A stretch of DNA of 18,524 bases from Kangiella sp. (GTDB lineage Bacteria > Pseudomonadota > Gammaproteobacteria > Enterobacterales > Kangiellaceae): contig JAPHRL010000081.1 in the NCBI GenBank assembly GCA_026195755.1, forward strand, positions 1 to 18,524. The letters are read 5' to 3'. Made by a program: the position numbers and the translations under genes. Within the stretch, counting starts at the first letter, position 1; each line of letters begins with the position of its first letter. Of this stretch, positions 6,263 to 13,584 are shown piece after piece. The notes below the pieces were generated by a model, which saw only the letters and a program-made list of their open reading frames with translations, did not search any database and had not been told where the DNA came from.

Positions 6263-7381
6263 CTAAGCCTTTTTAAAATAGTAGTTCAAACGCAGATCAT
6301 TACCTATCTGCCGAATATCGTTGAGGGTCAACTCTATATTTTGTTGCATGGTTTCCAGCGGTAGCTGAAACATAGGTCTGGCGGCACTGCCCATCAGTTT
6401 TGGAGCCATATAAACTATCAGTTCATCAACCAGTTTCTGCTCGACAAATGCACCAACAAGACCACTGCCAGCTTCAATCAACACATCATTGATCCCAGCT
6501 TCTGCCAACATTATCAGCAAGGCCTGCAAATCGATTTTTTGGTGAGATACCTCATCCTTGCCCGGTAGCAAAGCAACTGTTTTCTGTTCAACAGTTGCAG
6601 GATAATCTTTTACCAATAAGTGACCGCTAACCAACCAGCAACTGCCTTCATGACCAAATATTTTTGCATCCGGCTCAACAATATTTTGCGAATCAATGAT
6701 AACTCTGACTGGTTGAGTGAAATGAGGGTTTGCGATAAAAGCCTGTTCGCGGACATTCATGGAAGGATCATCAATCACCACAGTGCCAGAGCCTGTGATA
6801 ACCGCTCCTGACTCGGCGCGTAACCGCTGCACATCACGACGGGCATCTGCTCCAGTGATCCACTGACTTTCTCCACTAGCCATTGCGGTTCGACCATCTA
6901 GGCTCATACCGACTTTAGCAGTTACTCGAGGCAAGCCCTTAGTCATGCGCTTAATAAACCCAGGATTAAGTCTTTCGGCTTCACTTTGCATCAGTCCCTG
7001 TTCAACCGTGATTCCAGCATTAGCCAGGATATGAATACCTTTACCCGCCACCAATGGATTCGGATCCAACATGGCCACTACCACTCGGGCTATTCCAGCC
7101 TTGACTAAGGCCTCAGCACATGGACCTGTCTTGCCATGATGGGCGCAAGGCTCTAATGTTACGTAAGCAGTAGCCCCTTTGGCAGATTCGCCAGCATGAT
7201 TGAGTGCGTTGATTTCGGCGTGAGCAAAGCCCGGTTTTTCATGCCAGCCTTCACCAATAATAACGCTATCTTTTACCAGGACACAGCCGACACGAGGATT
7301 AGTCCGAGTCGTAAACCAGCCTCTACGTGCCAGTTGGATGGCTCGCGCCATATAGCTCGAATCTTGTGCAGTAAAAGACAT
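6263..7381 (-). CDS. ribD: Bifunctional pyrimidine deaminase/reductase RibD
   Basis: Performs the second and third steps of riboflavin synthesis after GTP cyclohydrolase II: zinc-dependent deamination, then NADPH-dependent reduction of the ribosyl side chain. The N-terminal deaminase (1-145) has FAHAEINAL (52-60) and PCAHHGKTGPCAEAL (78-92), giving the zinc ligands His54, Cys79 and Cys88 and catalytic Glu56. The reductase domain starts near 150 with PRVTAKVGMSLDGRTA (151-166) and contains RVIIDS and IEAGSGLVGAF. The 372 residues are typical, and both active sites look complete. The ribosome binding site is poor (an AAGG about 17 bases upstream). It follows nrdR by 53 bases, the usual order. 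Confidence 0.97.
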   Translation of the reverse strand: MSFTAQDSSYMARAIQLARRGWFTTRTNPRVGCVLVKDSVIIGEGWHEKPGFAHAEINALNHAGESAKGATAYVTLEPCAHHGKTGPCAEALVKAGIARVVVAMLDPNPLVAGKGIHILANAGITVEQGLMQSEAERLNPGFIKRMTKGLPRVTAKVGMSLDGRTAMASGESQWITGADARRDVQRLRAESGAVITGSGTVVIDDPSMNVREQAFIANPHFTQPVRVIIDSQNIVEPDAKIFGHEGSCWLVSGHLLVKDYPATVEQKTVALLPGKDEVSHQKIDLQALLIMLAEAGINDVLIEAGSGLVGAFVEQKLVDELIVYMAPKLMGSAARPMFQLPLETMQQNIELTLNDIRQIGNDLRLNYYFKKA

Positions 7382-7434
7382 ATCAGGTATGAGTTACCTT
7401 AAAAAGAAAATTTAGCGACCGCTATCAGTTAGCG

Positions 7435-7896
7435 TCACTCTTTACTATCACTTTGCAATTTATCAATTTCTTCGCGGAATGCATTAACATCCTTAAATCG
7501 ACGATAGACCGATGCAAAGCGAACATAAGCCACTTCATCCAAACCACGTAGCGCCTCAATGATCAACTCGCCGACCACAGTAGACGGAACTTCGCGCTCA
7601 CCCAGAGCACGAATTTGCGACAGAATTTTATTGATAGCCGCTTCCAGATCTTCAACGCTAACCGGACGTTTTTCAACCGCTTTAGCTAAACCAGTTCTAA
7701 GCTTAGCTTCGTTAAAGGGTTCACGTGTACCGTCGGTCTTAATGATCTTAGGCATCACCAGTTCAGCACTTTCGAATGTGGTGTACCGCTCACCACAGGC
7801 AAGACATTCTCGGCGGCGGCGAACCTGGCTACCATCCGCAACTAAACGAGAATCGATAACCTTAGTATCCGGATGGGCACAAAACGGGCAATGCAT
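7435..7896 (-). CDS. nrdR: Transcriptional repressor NrdR
   Basis: Zinc-ribbon and ATP-cone protein that senses dATP/ATP and represses ribonucleotide reductase genes by binding paired NrdR boxes. The 153 residues have an N-terminal zinc finger, MHCPFC (Cys3, Cys6) and CLACGERYTTFE (Cys31, Cys34), with a basic VRRRREC stretch. The ATP-cone follows (KIIKTDGTREPF, then RPVSVEDLE), as does the VRFASVYRRFKDV motif. A strong AAGGAG lies five bases before the ATG. It sits 36 bases after glyA and upstream of ribD, the standard gammaproteobacterial arrangement. Its targets (nrd genes) are outside this window. Confidence 0.97.
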   Translation of the reverse strand: MHCPFCAHPDTKVIDSRLVADGSQVRRRRECLACGERYTTFESAELVMPKIIKTDGTREPFNEAKLRTGLAKAVEKRPVSVEDLEAAINKILSQIRALGEREVPSTVVGELIIEALRGLDEVAYVRFASVYRRFKDVNAFREEIDKLQSDSKE

Positions 7897-7932
7897 AACA
7901 ACTCCTTATGTTGCCAATAGCGTTCTTATCAA

Positions 7933-9186
7933 TTAACTGCGATAAACTGGGAAGCGGGCGGCCAATTTCAAGGCTTTTGCTTTCACATCAGCAATCGTCT
8001 GCTCATTCGTTATATCGTCAAGAATATCACAGATCCAGCCAGCAAGCTCAGTCGCCTCAGCTTCTTTAAAACCACGCGTAGTAATCGCTGGGGTACCCAT
8101 ACGCAAACCACTGGTCACAAAAGGTGAACGAGGTTCATTAGGTACCGTGTTTTTGTTTACTGTGATGTTCGCCTGACCTAACGCTGCTTCAGCGTCTTTA
8201 CCAGTAATATCTTTATCGATTAAATCAATCAGGAACAAGTGATTGTCAGTGCCACCGGAAACGATTTTATAGCCGCGCTCCATTAACACCTTTGTCATTG
8301 CCTGAGCATTAACTTTAACTTGCTTCTGGATGGCTTTGAACTCATCACTCAAGGCCTCTTTAAAGGCTACTGCTTTTGCCGCAATAACGTGCATTAAAGG
8401 ACCGCCCTGACCACCGGGGAACACAGCTGAGTTTAACTTCTTCTCAAGATCAGGGTTTGAACGAGCAATAATAATACCGCCACGAGGGCCAGCAAGTGTT
8501 TTGTGGGTAGTTGAAGTTACAACATCTGCGTAAGGCACTGGGTTTGGATATTCACCCGCAGCAATGAGACCAGCAACGTGCGCCATATCCACAAACAGGA
8601 AAGCACCCACTTTATCGGCGATTTCACGGAACTTGGCCCAATCAACAACGCGTGAATAAGCTGAGAAGCCAGCCACAATCATTTTTGGTTTATGCTCAAG
8701 CGCCAAGGCTTCAACTTGCGCATAATCAATGTAACCGTTTTCATCAACGCCGTATTCAATCGAGTGGTAAATTTTGCCTGAGAAATTCACTTTTGAACCG
8801 TGGGTTAAGTGCCCGCCGTCCGACAAGCTCATACCTAAAATGGTATCACCCGGTTTGACTAAAGCCATATAAACAGCAGCATTTGCCTGCGAGCCAGAGT
8901 GAGGCTGCACGTTGGCGTAATCTGCGCCAAACAACTCTTTCAGGCGCTCTATAGCAAGCTTTTCAGCAACATCCACATATTCACAGCCGCCGTAATAACG
9001 CTTGTCTGGATACCCTTCAGCATACTTGTTGGTTAACACAGAACCTTGAGCTTCCATCACACGCTGACTGGTATAGTTTTCAGACGCAATCAACTCAATA
9101 TGTTCTTCTTGGCGCTTTTTCTCAGCTTCCATTGATGCGAACAGTTCAGGATCAAACTCTTTTAGTGGCGTGGTATTGCCCAACAT
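7933..9186 (-). CDS. glyA: Serine hydroxymethyltransferase
   Basis: PLP enzyme converting serine and tetrahydrofolate to glycine and 5,10-methylene-tetrahydrofolate, the main source of one-carbon units; cytosolic homodimer or tetramer. The 417 residues match E. coli GlyA in length. Key motifs are HIELIASENY (29-38), NVQPHSGSQANAA (92-104), FVDMAHVAGLIA (198-209) and VVTSTTHKTLAGPRGGII (222-239), with PLP lysine 229. The start has TGAGGT eight bases upstream. It is probably the first gene of the transcript that continues into nrdR and the rib genes; the 125-base upstream region holds a plausible promoter and two inverted repeats. Confidence 0.98.
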   Translation of the reverse strand: MLGNTTPLKEFDPELFASMEAEKKRQEEHIELIASENYTSQRVMEAQGSVLTNKYAEGYPDKRYYGGCEYVDVAEKLAIERLKELFGADYANVQPHSGSQANAAVYMALVKPGDTILGMSLSDGGHLTHGSKVNFSGKIYHSIEYGVDENGYIDYAQVEALALEHKPKMIVAGFSAYSRVVDWAKFREIADKVGAFLFVDMAHVAGLIAAGEYPNPVPYADVVTSTTHKTLAGPRGGIIIARSNPDLEKKLNSAVFPGGQGGPLMHVIAAKAVAFKEALSDEFKAIQKQVKVNAQAMTKVLMERGYKIVSGGTDNHLFLIDLIDKDITGKDAEAALGQANITVNKNTVPNEPRSPFVTSGLRMGTPAITTRGFKEAEATELAGWICDILDDITNEQTIADVKAKALKLAARFPVYRS

Positions 9187-9218
9187 GTGTCAAACCTCAA
9201 TTTATTAATCAAATTTAA

Positions 9219-9241
9219 TGCCATTTGGCACTTAGAAAGTG
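9219..9241 (-). promoter_or_regulatory. Two overlapping dyads in the glyA leader
   Basis: Two adjacent inverted repeats lie between the putative promoter and glyA: TGCCA-TT-TGGCA at 9219-9230 and CACTT-AGA-AAGTG at 9229-9241, sharing two bases. They could be an operator or a small leader RNA structure. They do not match the PurR or MetR consensus sites known for E. coli glyA, so any regulator is unknown. Confidence 0.3.
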
Positions 9242-9246
9242 GCGCT

Positions 9247-9276
9247 ATTTTAACCTATACACTGCTTAAATGTCTT
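9247..9276 (-). promoter_or_regulatory. Putative sigma-70 promoter of glyA
   Basis: On the minus strand AAGACA (9271-9276) and TAAAAT (9247-9252) are 18 bases apart. The -10 is good and the -35 mediocre. Transcription would start about 55 bases before the glyA ATG, just before the two dyads. Assigned by eye only. Confidence 0.4.
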
Positions 9277-9311
9277 ACAAAATAGATAATTAATGGTTAT
9301 AACCGCTATGT

Positions 9312-9920
9312 TCAAAACCAACCTCGATTTGACTCAAGTTCAGCTTGGCATTTTTTATATTGAGCAGCATAACTTAATGACTGAGCTTTAACCTTATCCG
9401 CCACCTTAAGCAACCACCCTTTAGAATTGTAAGTTTTTCGCTTATAGCCACCCCAGCCTTCATGATAGGCAAGGTATTGCGCTCGGGCATCCCACTTTGA
9501 AATCCCCACATTTTTATGGCTGTGATAGGTGTACCACCCTATAAAATCAATCGCGTCATCAAAATTATCACGCTTGGCGCCATGATTTCCTGTTGAGTTG
9601 CGATAAGCGTCCCAAGTGCCTTCCAGAGCTTGTGCGTAACCATAGGCATTTGACGGACGAAAACCAGGAATAAAACCCAGATACCACTTCCTTGCGGGTC
9701 GAATGTCCTGCTGAAATTTTGACTCCTGGTGCATGATCGCTAGCTGTACATGTATAGGGGTTCCCCAGCGCTCCTGTGAATCAAGCGCAGCCTCATACCA
9801 GTCTTCGTCCTCCAGGACGCTACAGGCATCATTAACATTTACAGGTTGAAAGGACGCGCAACCTTTTATCATTAACAACAATACGCAACTTGTCAGTAAA
9901 ATTAACAATTTTGCAAGCAA
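9312..9920 (-). CDS. Lytic transglycosylase-like lipoprotein (SLT fold)
   Basis: Probably cleaves peptidoglycan glycan strands from a membrane-anchored position. The N-terminus is a hydrophobic signal ending MIKGCAS, with a probable lipidated Cys at residue 21; Lys at -2 of the lipobox is unusual. The SLT-type core is visible: AIMHQESKFQQDI has the likely catalytic Glu67, followed by SNAYGYAQALEGTWDAYR (around 90-107), DDAIDFIGWYTY and AQYLAYHEGWGGY (around 147-159). The protein resembles the uncharacterised SLT-domain family I know as COG4764 rather than EmtA or Slt70. No ATG gives a signal peptide; the start is TTG at 9920, with AGAGG about eight bases upstream. It is transcribed away from the receiver-like gene at 10039, with 118 AT-rich bases between them. 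Confidence 0.8.
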   Translation of the reverse strand: MLAKLLILLTSCVLLLMIKGCASFQPVNVNDACSVLEDEDWYEAALDSQERWGTPIHVQLAIMHQESKFQQDIRPARKWYLGFIPGFRPSNAYGYAQALEGTWDAYRNSTGNHGAKRDNFDDAIDFIGWYTYHSHKNVGISKWDARAQYLAYHEGWGGYKRKTYNSKGWLLKVADKVKAQSLSYAAQYKKCQAELESNRGWF

Positions 9921-9982
9921 ACCGGTTACCTCTCACAATTTAGTCTTTTTTTGTAAAAATAAATATACCCAGTAAAAATCAA

Positions 9983-9991
9983 TGCTAAAAT
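9983..9991 (+). promoter_or_regulatory. Possible extended -10 promoter for the receiver-like gene
   Basis: TGCTAAAAT matches the extended -10 pattern TGnTAnAAT and would start transcription about 40 bases before the ATG at 10039. No clear -35 precedes it. A competing -10, TATATT at 10024-10029, would give an almost leaderless mRNA, which would fit the absence of a Shine-Dalgarno sequence. Confidence 0.3.
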
Positions 9992-10038
9992 AAATCAAAC
10001 AGTTACATTAACTTTCGTTAACCTATATTAATTCTTTT

Positions 10039-10596
10039 ATGAGCGCCATTCTTCTGGTTGATGACAGCCGTGAAATACTATCAAATACTGCGCAACAGTT
10101 AACGGCTGCCGGTCACGATTACCGTTATGTCTCAGATTATAAAGACGCCTTAAATTATATACGTCTTAATCGCCCACAGATCAGGATCGTGGTGGTAGCA
10201 CTCAATAATGCACTTGGCTATCCTTCGCTCCGCAAGATAAAAAGCAGTATGTCCGATCGTGCTACCATTATTGTCTATTCAGAAAACAAAGACCAGACCA
10301 TAGGCAGTTGGGTACAAAAGCTCGGTATCACTCTCTTTTTCGAGCACAAGCGTCAAGAAATTGATTTATTTAATCGTATAAAGCGCAGCTTGTTTCAGAA
10401 AGGCCTGTTCTTCACCAATCAGCAATTAAAAGAACTTATCAGTACTTTGTCCAAGTACACCTCTAACGCCGAGAAACTAGTTAAAGAAACCGCCCCTCAG
10501 TCAAAGAGTTTGCAAGAACTGCAACATAAACTGGCAAGACACCTGGACGGTATAGAAAACCAGCGTGGCTTTTTATTAGAAGCACAAAAACAATAA
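10039..10596 (+). CDS. Orphan receiver-domain protein lacking the phosphoacceptor aspartate
   Basis: 185 residues. Residues 1-120 look like a CheY-type receiver: MSAILLVDDS supplies the acidic pair Asp8/Asp9, and the overall pattern recalls the twitching-motility regulators PilG/PilH (GHDYRYVSDYKDAL, then IIVYSENKDQTIGSWVQKLG). The beta-3 strand reads IRIVVVALNNALGYP (48-62), with no aspartate, so the phosphorylation site is missing. Ser81 occupies the Thr/Ser switch position, and Lys104 may stand for the conserved lysine. Residues 120-185 are mostly polar helix with no DNA-binding or enzyme motif. It has no histidine kinase neighbour. No Shine-Dalgarno sequence precedes the ATG, and no better downstream start exists. 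It probably works by phosphorylation-independent protein binding; the partner is unknown. The next gene, 7 bases away, converges on it. Confidence 0.75.
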   Translation: MSAILLVDDSREILSNTAQQLTAAGHDYRYVSDYKDALNYIRLNRPQIRIVVVALNNALGYPSLRKIKSSMSDRATIIVYSENKDQTIGSWVQKLGITLFFEHKRQEIDLFNRIKRSLFQKGLFFTNQQLKELISTLSKYTSNAEKLVKETAPQSKSLQELQHKLARHLDGIENQRGFLLEAQKQ

Positions 10597-10603
10597 GCTG
10601 AAT

Positions 10604-11530
10604 TTAATCTAACTTACAACCCTCTTCTCCAAGCTGGCAATTATTCACTTCAACCTGAATCGTCGCGTGCCCTACACCATGCCTTTTGTTAAGAAGCTGC
10701 AACATTTCTTCCAATAAGTAATCACTGTCCAGTGCAGGATCGACTAAAGCATGAAATGTCATCATCGGCTCAGCCTCACTCAGACTCCAGGCATGCATAT
10801 GATGAATGTCTTCAACACCTTTGATGCTCATCAAGTCCGAGCGAATATTATTCATACTGATATTAATTGGAATTCCCTCTAAAAGGATATGCGATGCATC
10901 CTTAATAACATAGTAGGCGCTTCGTAAAATAAGCAGTGCGACAAATATAGACAGCAAGGGATCAATCCAGAGCAAGCCCCATACCCATATCATAATAGCT
11001 GCAATAATGGCCCCCACTGAGCCAAGCAAATCACCCAACACATGCAACAGGGCACTGCGGATATTAATATTAGATTCACCCGCACTATGTAGAATTTTGA
11101 ACACCAGCAAATTTACTATCAGGCCAATAACTGCCACTGTAAACATGCTAACACTTTGAATTGGATTTGGTTCGATAAAACGGTGAACGGCCTCCCAGAC
11201 AATCCATCCGGTTAACAAAACCAGAAATACACCGTTGGTATATGCTGCCAGAACCTGCAGACGCCCATAACCAAAAGTTCGCTTGTTATCTGCCGGCTTG
11301 CTGGCGAAATAAAGTGCCGAGTAGGCTAGTAACAAAGCCGCAGTATCAGTCAGCATGTGCCCAGCATCAGCTAATAATGCCAACGAACCTGAAACAATAC
11401 CGCCAATAACCTCAACTACCATAAAGGTGCCGGTCAAGGTTAACGCCCATAGCAGATTTCTCTTACTACTTACATTTCTACCATGCGACTCGTCATCATT
11501 TAAATGGTTATGACCGTTATGCGCGCCCAT
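10604..11530 (-). CDS. Cation diffusion facilitator (Zn/Cd exporter, CzcD/ZitB type)
   Basis: Exports Zn2+, and possibly Cd2+ or Co2+, across the inner membrane in exchange for protons. The ATG at 11530 gives 308 residues, the usual CDF length, and begins with the His-rich MGAHNGHNH typical of the ZitB/CzcD branch. Extension to a TTG at 11641 would add 37 atypical residues. Six membrane helices are evident. The metal site is formed by LLADAGHMLTDTAALL in helix 2 and ALLHVLGDLLGS in helix 5 (two HxxxD motifs). The C-terminal cytoplasmic domain contains DIHHMHAWSLS and a Cys-containing tail (NNCQLGEEGCKLD). The start has no clear Shine-Dalgarno sequence. It is divergent from the methyltransferase gene and converges on the receiver-like gene. 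No metal-sensor operator was recognised. Confidence 0.92.
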   Translation of the reverse strand: MGAHNGHNHLNDDESHGRNVSSKRNLLWALTLTGTFMVVEVIGGIVSGSLALLADAGHMLTDTAALLLAYSALYFASKPADNKRTFGYGRLQVLAAYTNGVFLVLLTGWIVWEAVHRFIEPNPIQSVSMFTVAVIGLIVNLLVFKILHSAGESNINIRSALLHVLGDLLGSVGAIIAAIMIWVWGLLWIDPLLSIFVALLILRSAYYVIKDASHILLEGIPINISMNNIRSDLMSIKGVEDIHHMHAWSLSEAEPMMTFHALVDPALDSDYLLEEMLQLLNKRHGVGHATIQVEVNNCQLGEEGCKLD

Positions 11531-11694
11531 ACTATAATCAATTAGTCTATGTTGTGTTGAGTGTAACAAAGAAATCAAGGGTTCCGAAATACAAATAGAC
11601 AACAAGCAAATCTTAATACTCCCAGCTTCAGAACTTAACAATTAATCTTAAAGCCCTTACACTAGGCCGTTAATACTTCTTAACGGGTTTGGTT

Positions 11695-12327
11695 ATGCCT
11701 GAATTACAAGAATTGCCAGAATCTCATATTTTTCAAACCTACGGCATCGTGTTACTAGAAAACAAGCATCGCTTAGTCAAAAAGCTTAAAAGACACTACA
11801 CACCTTCGATTCATGGACACAAAGCATGGAACAGTAGCTTTCTACTGATGGATTACTTTCTGCATACCAAGCTACTTAACAAACAACAAAGAGTCCTTGA
11901 GTTAGGTTGTGGCTGGGGGCCAACCAGCATATTCTGCGCCCATCATGCAGGATGCCAAGTGACCGGCACTGACCGAGATGAGGATGTATTTCCTTTTCTT
12001 GAGCTGCAGGCCTCAATGAATCAAGTCGAGATAACAACACAAACCATTAGCTTTGAAAAAATCACAAAGAATATGTTAAGCGAATACAGCATCGTATTTG
12101 GGACCGACATCTGTTTCTGGGATGACCTTTCCAGGATACACTACAACCTTATTAACAGGGCAAAGCAAGCAGGCGTCAAACACCTACTATTGGCTGATCC
12201 AGGCCGACAGCCATTTTTCGATTTAGCAGAAAAGGCTTTGGCAAGACACGATGGTGACTTGCATCAATGGTATTGCAACGAGCCAGAGTATTTTGATGGT
12301 TTTATACTTCACCTAAACCTTCAATAG
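11695..12327 (+). CDS. Class I SAM-dependent methyltransferase, substrate unknown
   Basis: 210 residues from the ATG at 11695; a TTG at 11689 would add two residues. Motif I, VLELGCGWGPTSIFCAHHAG, lies around residues 67-86, and motif II ends in the acidic TGTDRD. The FGTDICFWDDL segment (around 137-147) is in the place of the post-motif-II catalytic loop. The pattern resembles the small METTL21/nicotinamide-methyltransferase-like group, whose members often modify protein lysines, but the substrate cannot be read from sequence. There is no membrane segment. The ribosome binding site is weak (GGGT about six bases upstream). It is followed by the DUF1761 gene 63 bases downstream on the same strand, and the two could share a transcript. 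Confidence 0.8.
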   Translation: MPELQELPESHIFQTYGIVLLENKHRLVKKLKRHYTPSIHGHKAWNSSFLLMDYFLHTKLLNKQQRVLELGCGWGPTSIFCAHHAGCQVTGTDRDEDVFPFLELQASMNQVEITTQTISFEKITKNMLSEYSIVFGTDICFWDDLSRIHYNLINRAKQAGVKHLLLADPGRQPFFDLAEKALARHDGDLHQWYCNEPEYFDGFILHLNLQ

Positions 12328-12390
12328 TTCACCATTTTAATGTTTATGCTAAGCTGAAAGCACCAAGCCAACCAAAAAAGGAATGTGTCT

Positions 12391-12780
12391 ATGCCGGATA
12401 TTAACTTTTATGCAGTCGTCACGGCTACGCTCTTATCTTTTGCAATGGGTGGCCTTTGGTATTCACCATTGTTGTTCGGAAGAATTTGGCTCAAAGAGTT
12501 GAAGTTGGGAGCCGAAGGCATCAAACAGAAACCACGCGTTTTCATCCTAAGCTTTGTCTTCTCTCTGGCAACAGCATTTATCATTGCAAATTTACTCGGC
12601 CCACAGCCCAAGCTTGTCAATGCAGTAGTAACATCAGCTATGATTGGAGGTATTGTCTTATTTAGCCTTGGAATAACCTATCAATTCAGCAACAAGACCC
12701 TACGGCATCTGTTGATTGATGGCGGTTATCACATCGTGATATTTACCATGTTTGGTTTAATACTTGGAAGTTGGCACTGA
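12391..12780 (+). CDS. DUF1761-family small membrane protein
   Basis: 129 residues with four hydrophobic membrane segments (about 5-25, 50-70, 78-97, 106-127). The N-terminal block, INFYAVVTATLLSFAMGGLW then YSPLLFGRIWLKE, and the C-terminal DGGYHIVIFTMFGLILGSW fit DUF1761, a family of unknown function. AAGGA lies eight bases before the ATG; a GTG at 12385 is too close to that site. A strong terminator follows 40 bases after the stop. Confidence 0.85.
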   Translation: MPDINFYAVVTATLLSFAMGGLWYSPLLFGRIWLKELKLGAEGIKQKPRVFILSFVFSLATAFIIANLLGPQPKLVNAVVTSAMIGGIVLFSLGITYQFSNKTLRHLLIDGGYHIVIFTMFGLILGSWH

Positions 12781-12819
12781 GATAATGATTGAAAACAAAA
12801 ACCCTATTTGATAGACACA

Positions 12820-12845
12820 AAAAAGCCCGCTAAAGCGGGCTTTTT
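12820..12845. terminator. Bidirectional rho-independent terminator
   Basis: Perfect stem AGCCCGC (12824-12830) and GCGGGCT (12835-12841), loop TAAA, flanked by an A run on the left and a T run on the right, so it can stop transcription in both directions. It serves the DUF1761 gene on the plus strand and rplQ on the minus strand. Confidence 0.92.
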
Positions 12846-12862
12846 AATGTCAAAACAAAGAA

Positions 12863-13267
12863 TTACTCTTCAGTAACCACTTCGTCTAAATCGATATCGT
12901 CTTCCACCACTGGACGATCAACTAACTCAACGTATGCCATTGGTGCATTATCGCCTGGACGATTGCCACATTTTAGAATACGCAAGTAACCGCCTGGGCG
13001 CTCTTGGTAACGCGGACCTAGCTCAGCAAAAAGCTTGGCAACAGTAGCATTATTACGTAGGCGAGCAAAAGCTAGTCGACGATTTGCTACAGAGTCTGTT
13101 TTAGCAAGAGTAATTAAAGGCTCAGCTACACGACGTAGTTCTTTTGCCTTTGGCAAAGTAGTACGAATAAGCTCATGTTCGATTAATGACGAAGTCATGT
13201 TACGGAACATAGCTTTACGGTGTGAACTGTTACGATTTAATTTACGACCTGATTTTTGATGACGCAT
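12863..13267 (-). CDS. rplQ: 50S ribosomal protein L17
   Basis: Large-subunit protein near the peptide exit tunnel. The 134 residues have the diagnostic N-terminus MRHQKSGRKLNRNSSHRKA and the block TTLPKAKELRRVAEPLITLA (around 37-56), then GGYLRILKCGNRPGDNAPMA. The C-terminal tail is acidic (VVEDDIDLDEVVTEE), longer than the minimal family core. GAGGA lies eight bases upstream of the ATG. In most gammaproteobacteria rplQ directly follows rpoA, but here 317 bases and an intrinsic terminator intervene. Confidence 0.98.
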   Translation of the reverse strand: MRHQKSGRKLNRNSSHRKAMFRNMTSSLIEHELIRTTLPKAKELRRVAEPLITLAKTDSVANRRLAFARLRNNATVAKLFAELGPRYQERPGGYLRILKCGNRPGDNAPMAYVELVDRPVVEDDIDLDEVVTEE

Positions 13268-13534
13268 ATTGAGTTCCTCACTCTATTTAATTGTAGCCTG
13301 CTGTAGTACTACAAAAGCTTCTGTAAATGTCTAAACTTTACGATTTCTTTGTTAAAAAGGTTTACTCGAATCGGTCATTTACCTAAGTAAACTCCTTCTT
13401 CTCCTAAACTTTTTGCCGCGAACCCAAAAAGTTTATTTCATTTACACAACTGTGATTAGAATAGTCTAATCTGATAATCAGGTAACTATCTGAATGAATT
13501 CAAAAAATTACCAATAATATTCATAGCTAACTAT
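13268..13534 (-). repeat. Inverted-repeat-rich gap between rpoA and rplQ
   Basis: This gap holds no gene. It contains a series of dyads: TGTAGTACTACA (13302-13313), GTTTACT/AGTAAAC (13360-13366 and 13386-13392), an 11-bp perfect stem TAAACTTTTTG/CAAAAAGTTTA with a 9-base loop (13405-13435), GATTAGA/TCTAATC with a 4-base loop (13454-13471), CTGAT-A-ATCAG (13471-13481), and TATTCATAG/CTATGAATA with a 4-base loop (13518-13539). A purine-rich stretch follows the 11-bp stem on the minus strand. It may be a regulatory leader of rplQ, since a promoter must lie here if the terminator after rpoA is effective, but I see no convincing -35/-10 pair. Confidence 0.6.
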
Positions 13535-13537
13535 GAA

Positions 13538-13566
13538 TAAAAAGGCGCTAGATTGCCCTAGCGCCT
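13538..13566 (-). terminator. Intrinsic terminator immediately after rpoA
   Basis: On the minus strand the stem AGGCGCTAG/CTAGCGCCT (9 bp, loop of six) is followed by TTTTT and begins 18 bases after the rpoA stop. It has the full features of a rho-independent terminator for leftward transcription. The opposite strand lacks a good T run, so it is one-directional. Confidence 0.85.
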
Positions 13567-13584
13567 AATTTCTACTTATGAGAG

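Noticed and set aside
9295..9304. GGTTATAACC palindrome after the lytic transglycosylase gene as terminator
   Set aside because: It has no loop, is AT-rich in the middle and has no T run on the relevant strand.
13353..13379. Eight-codon minus-strand frame (MTDSSKPF) in the rpoA-rplQ gap as a leader peptide
   Set aside because: It has a poorly spaced ribosome binding site and no regulatory codon run; it is too short to support without conservation data.
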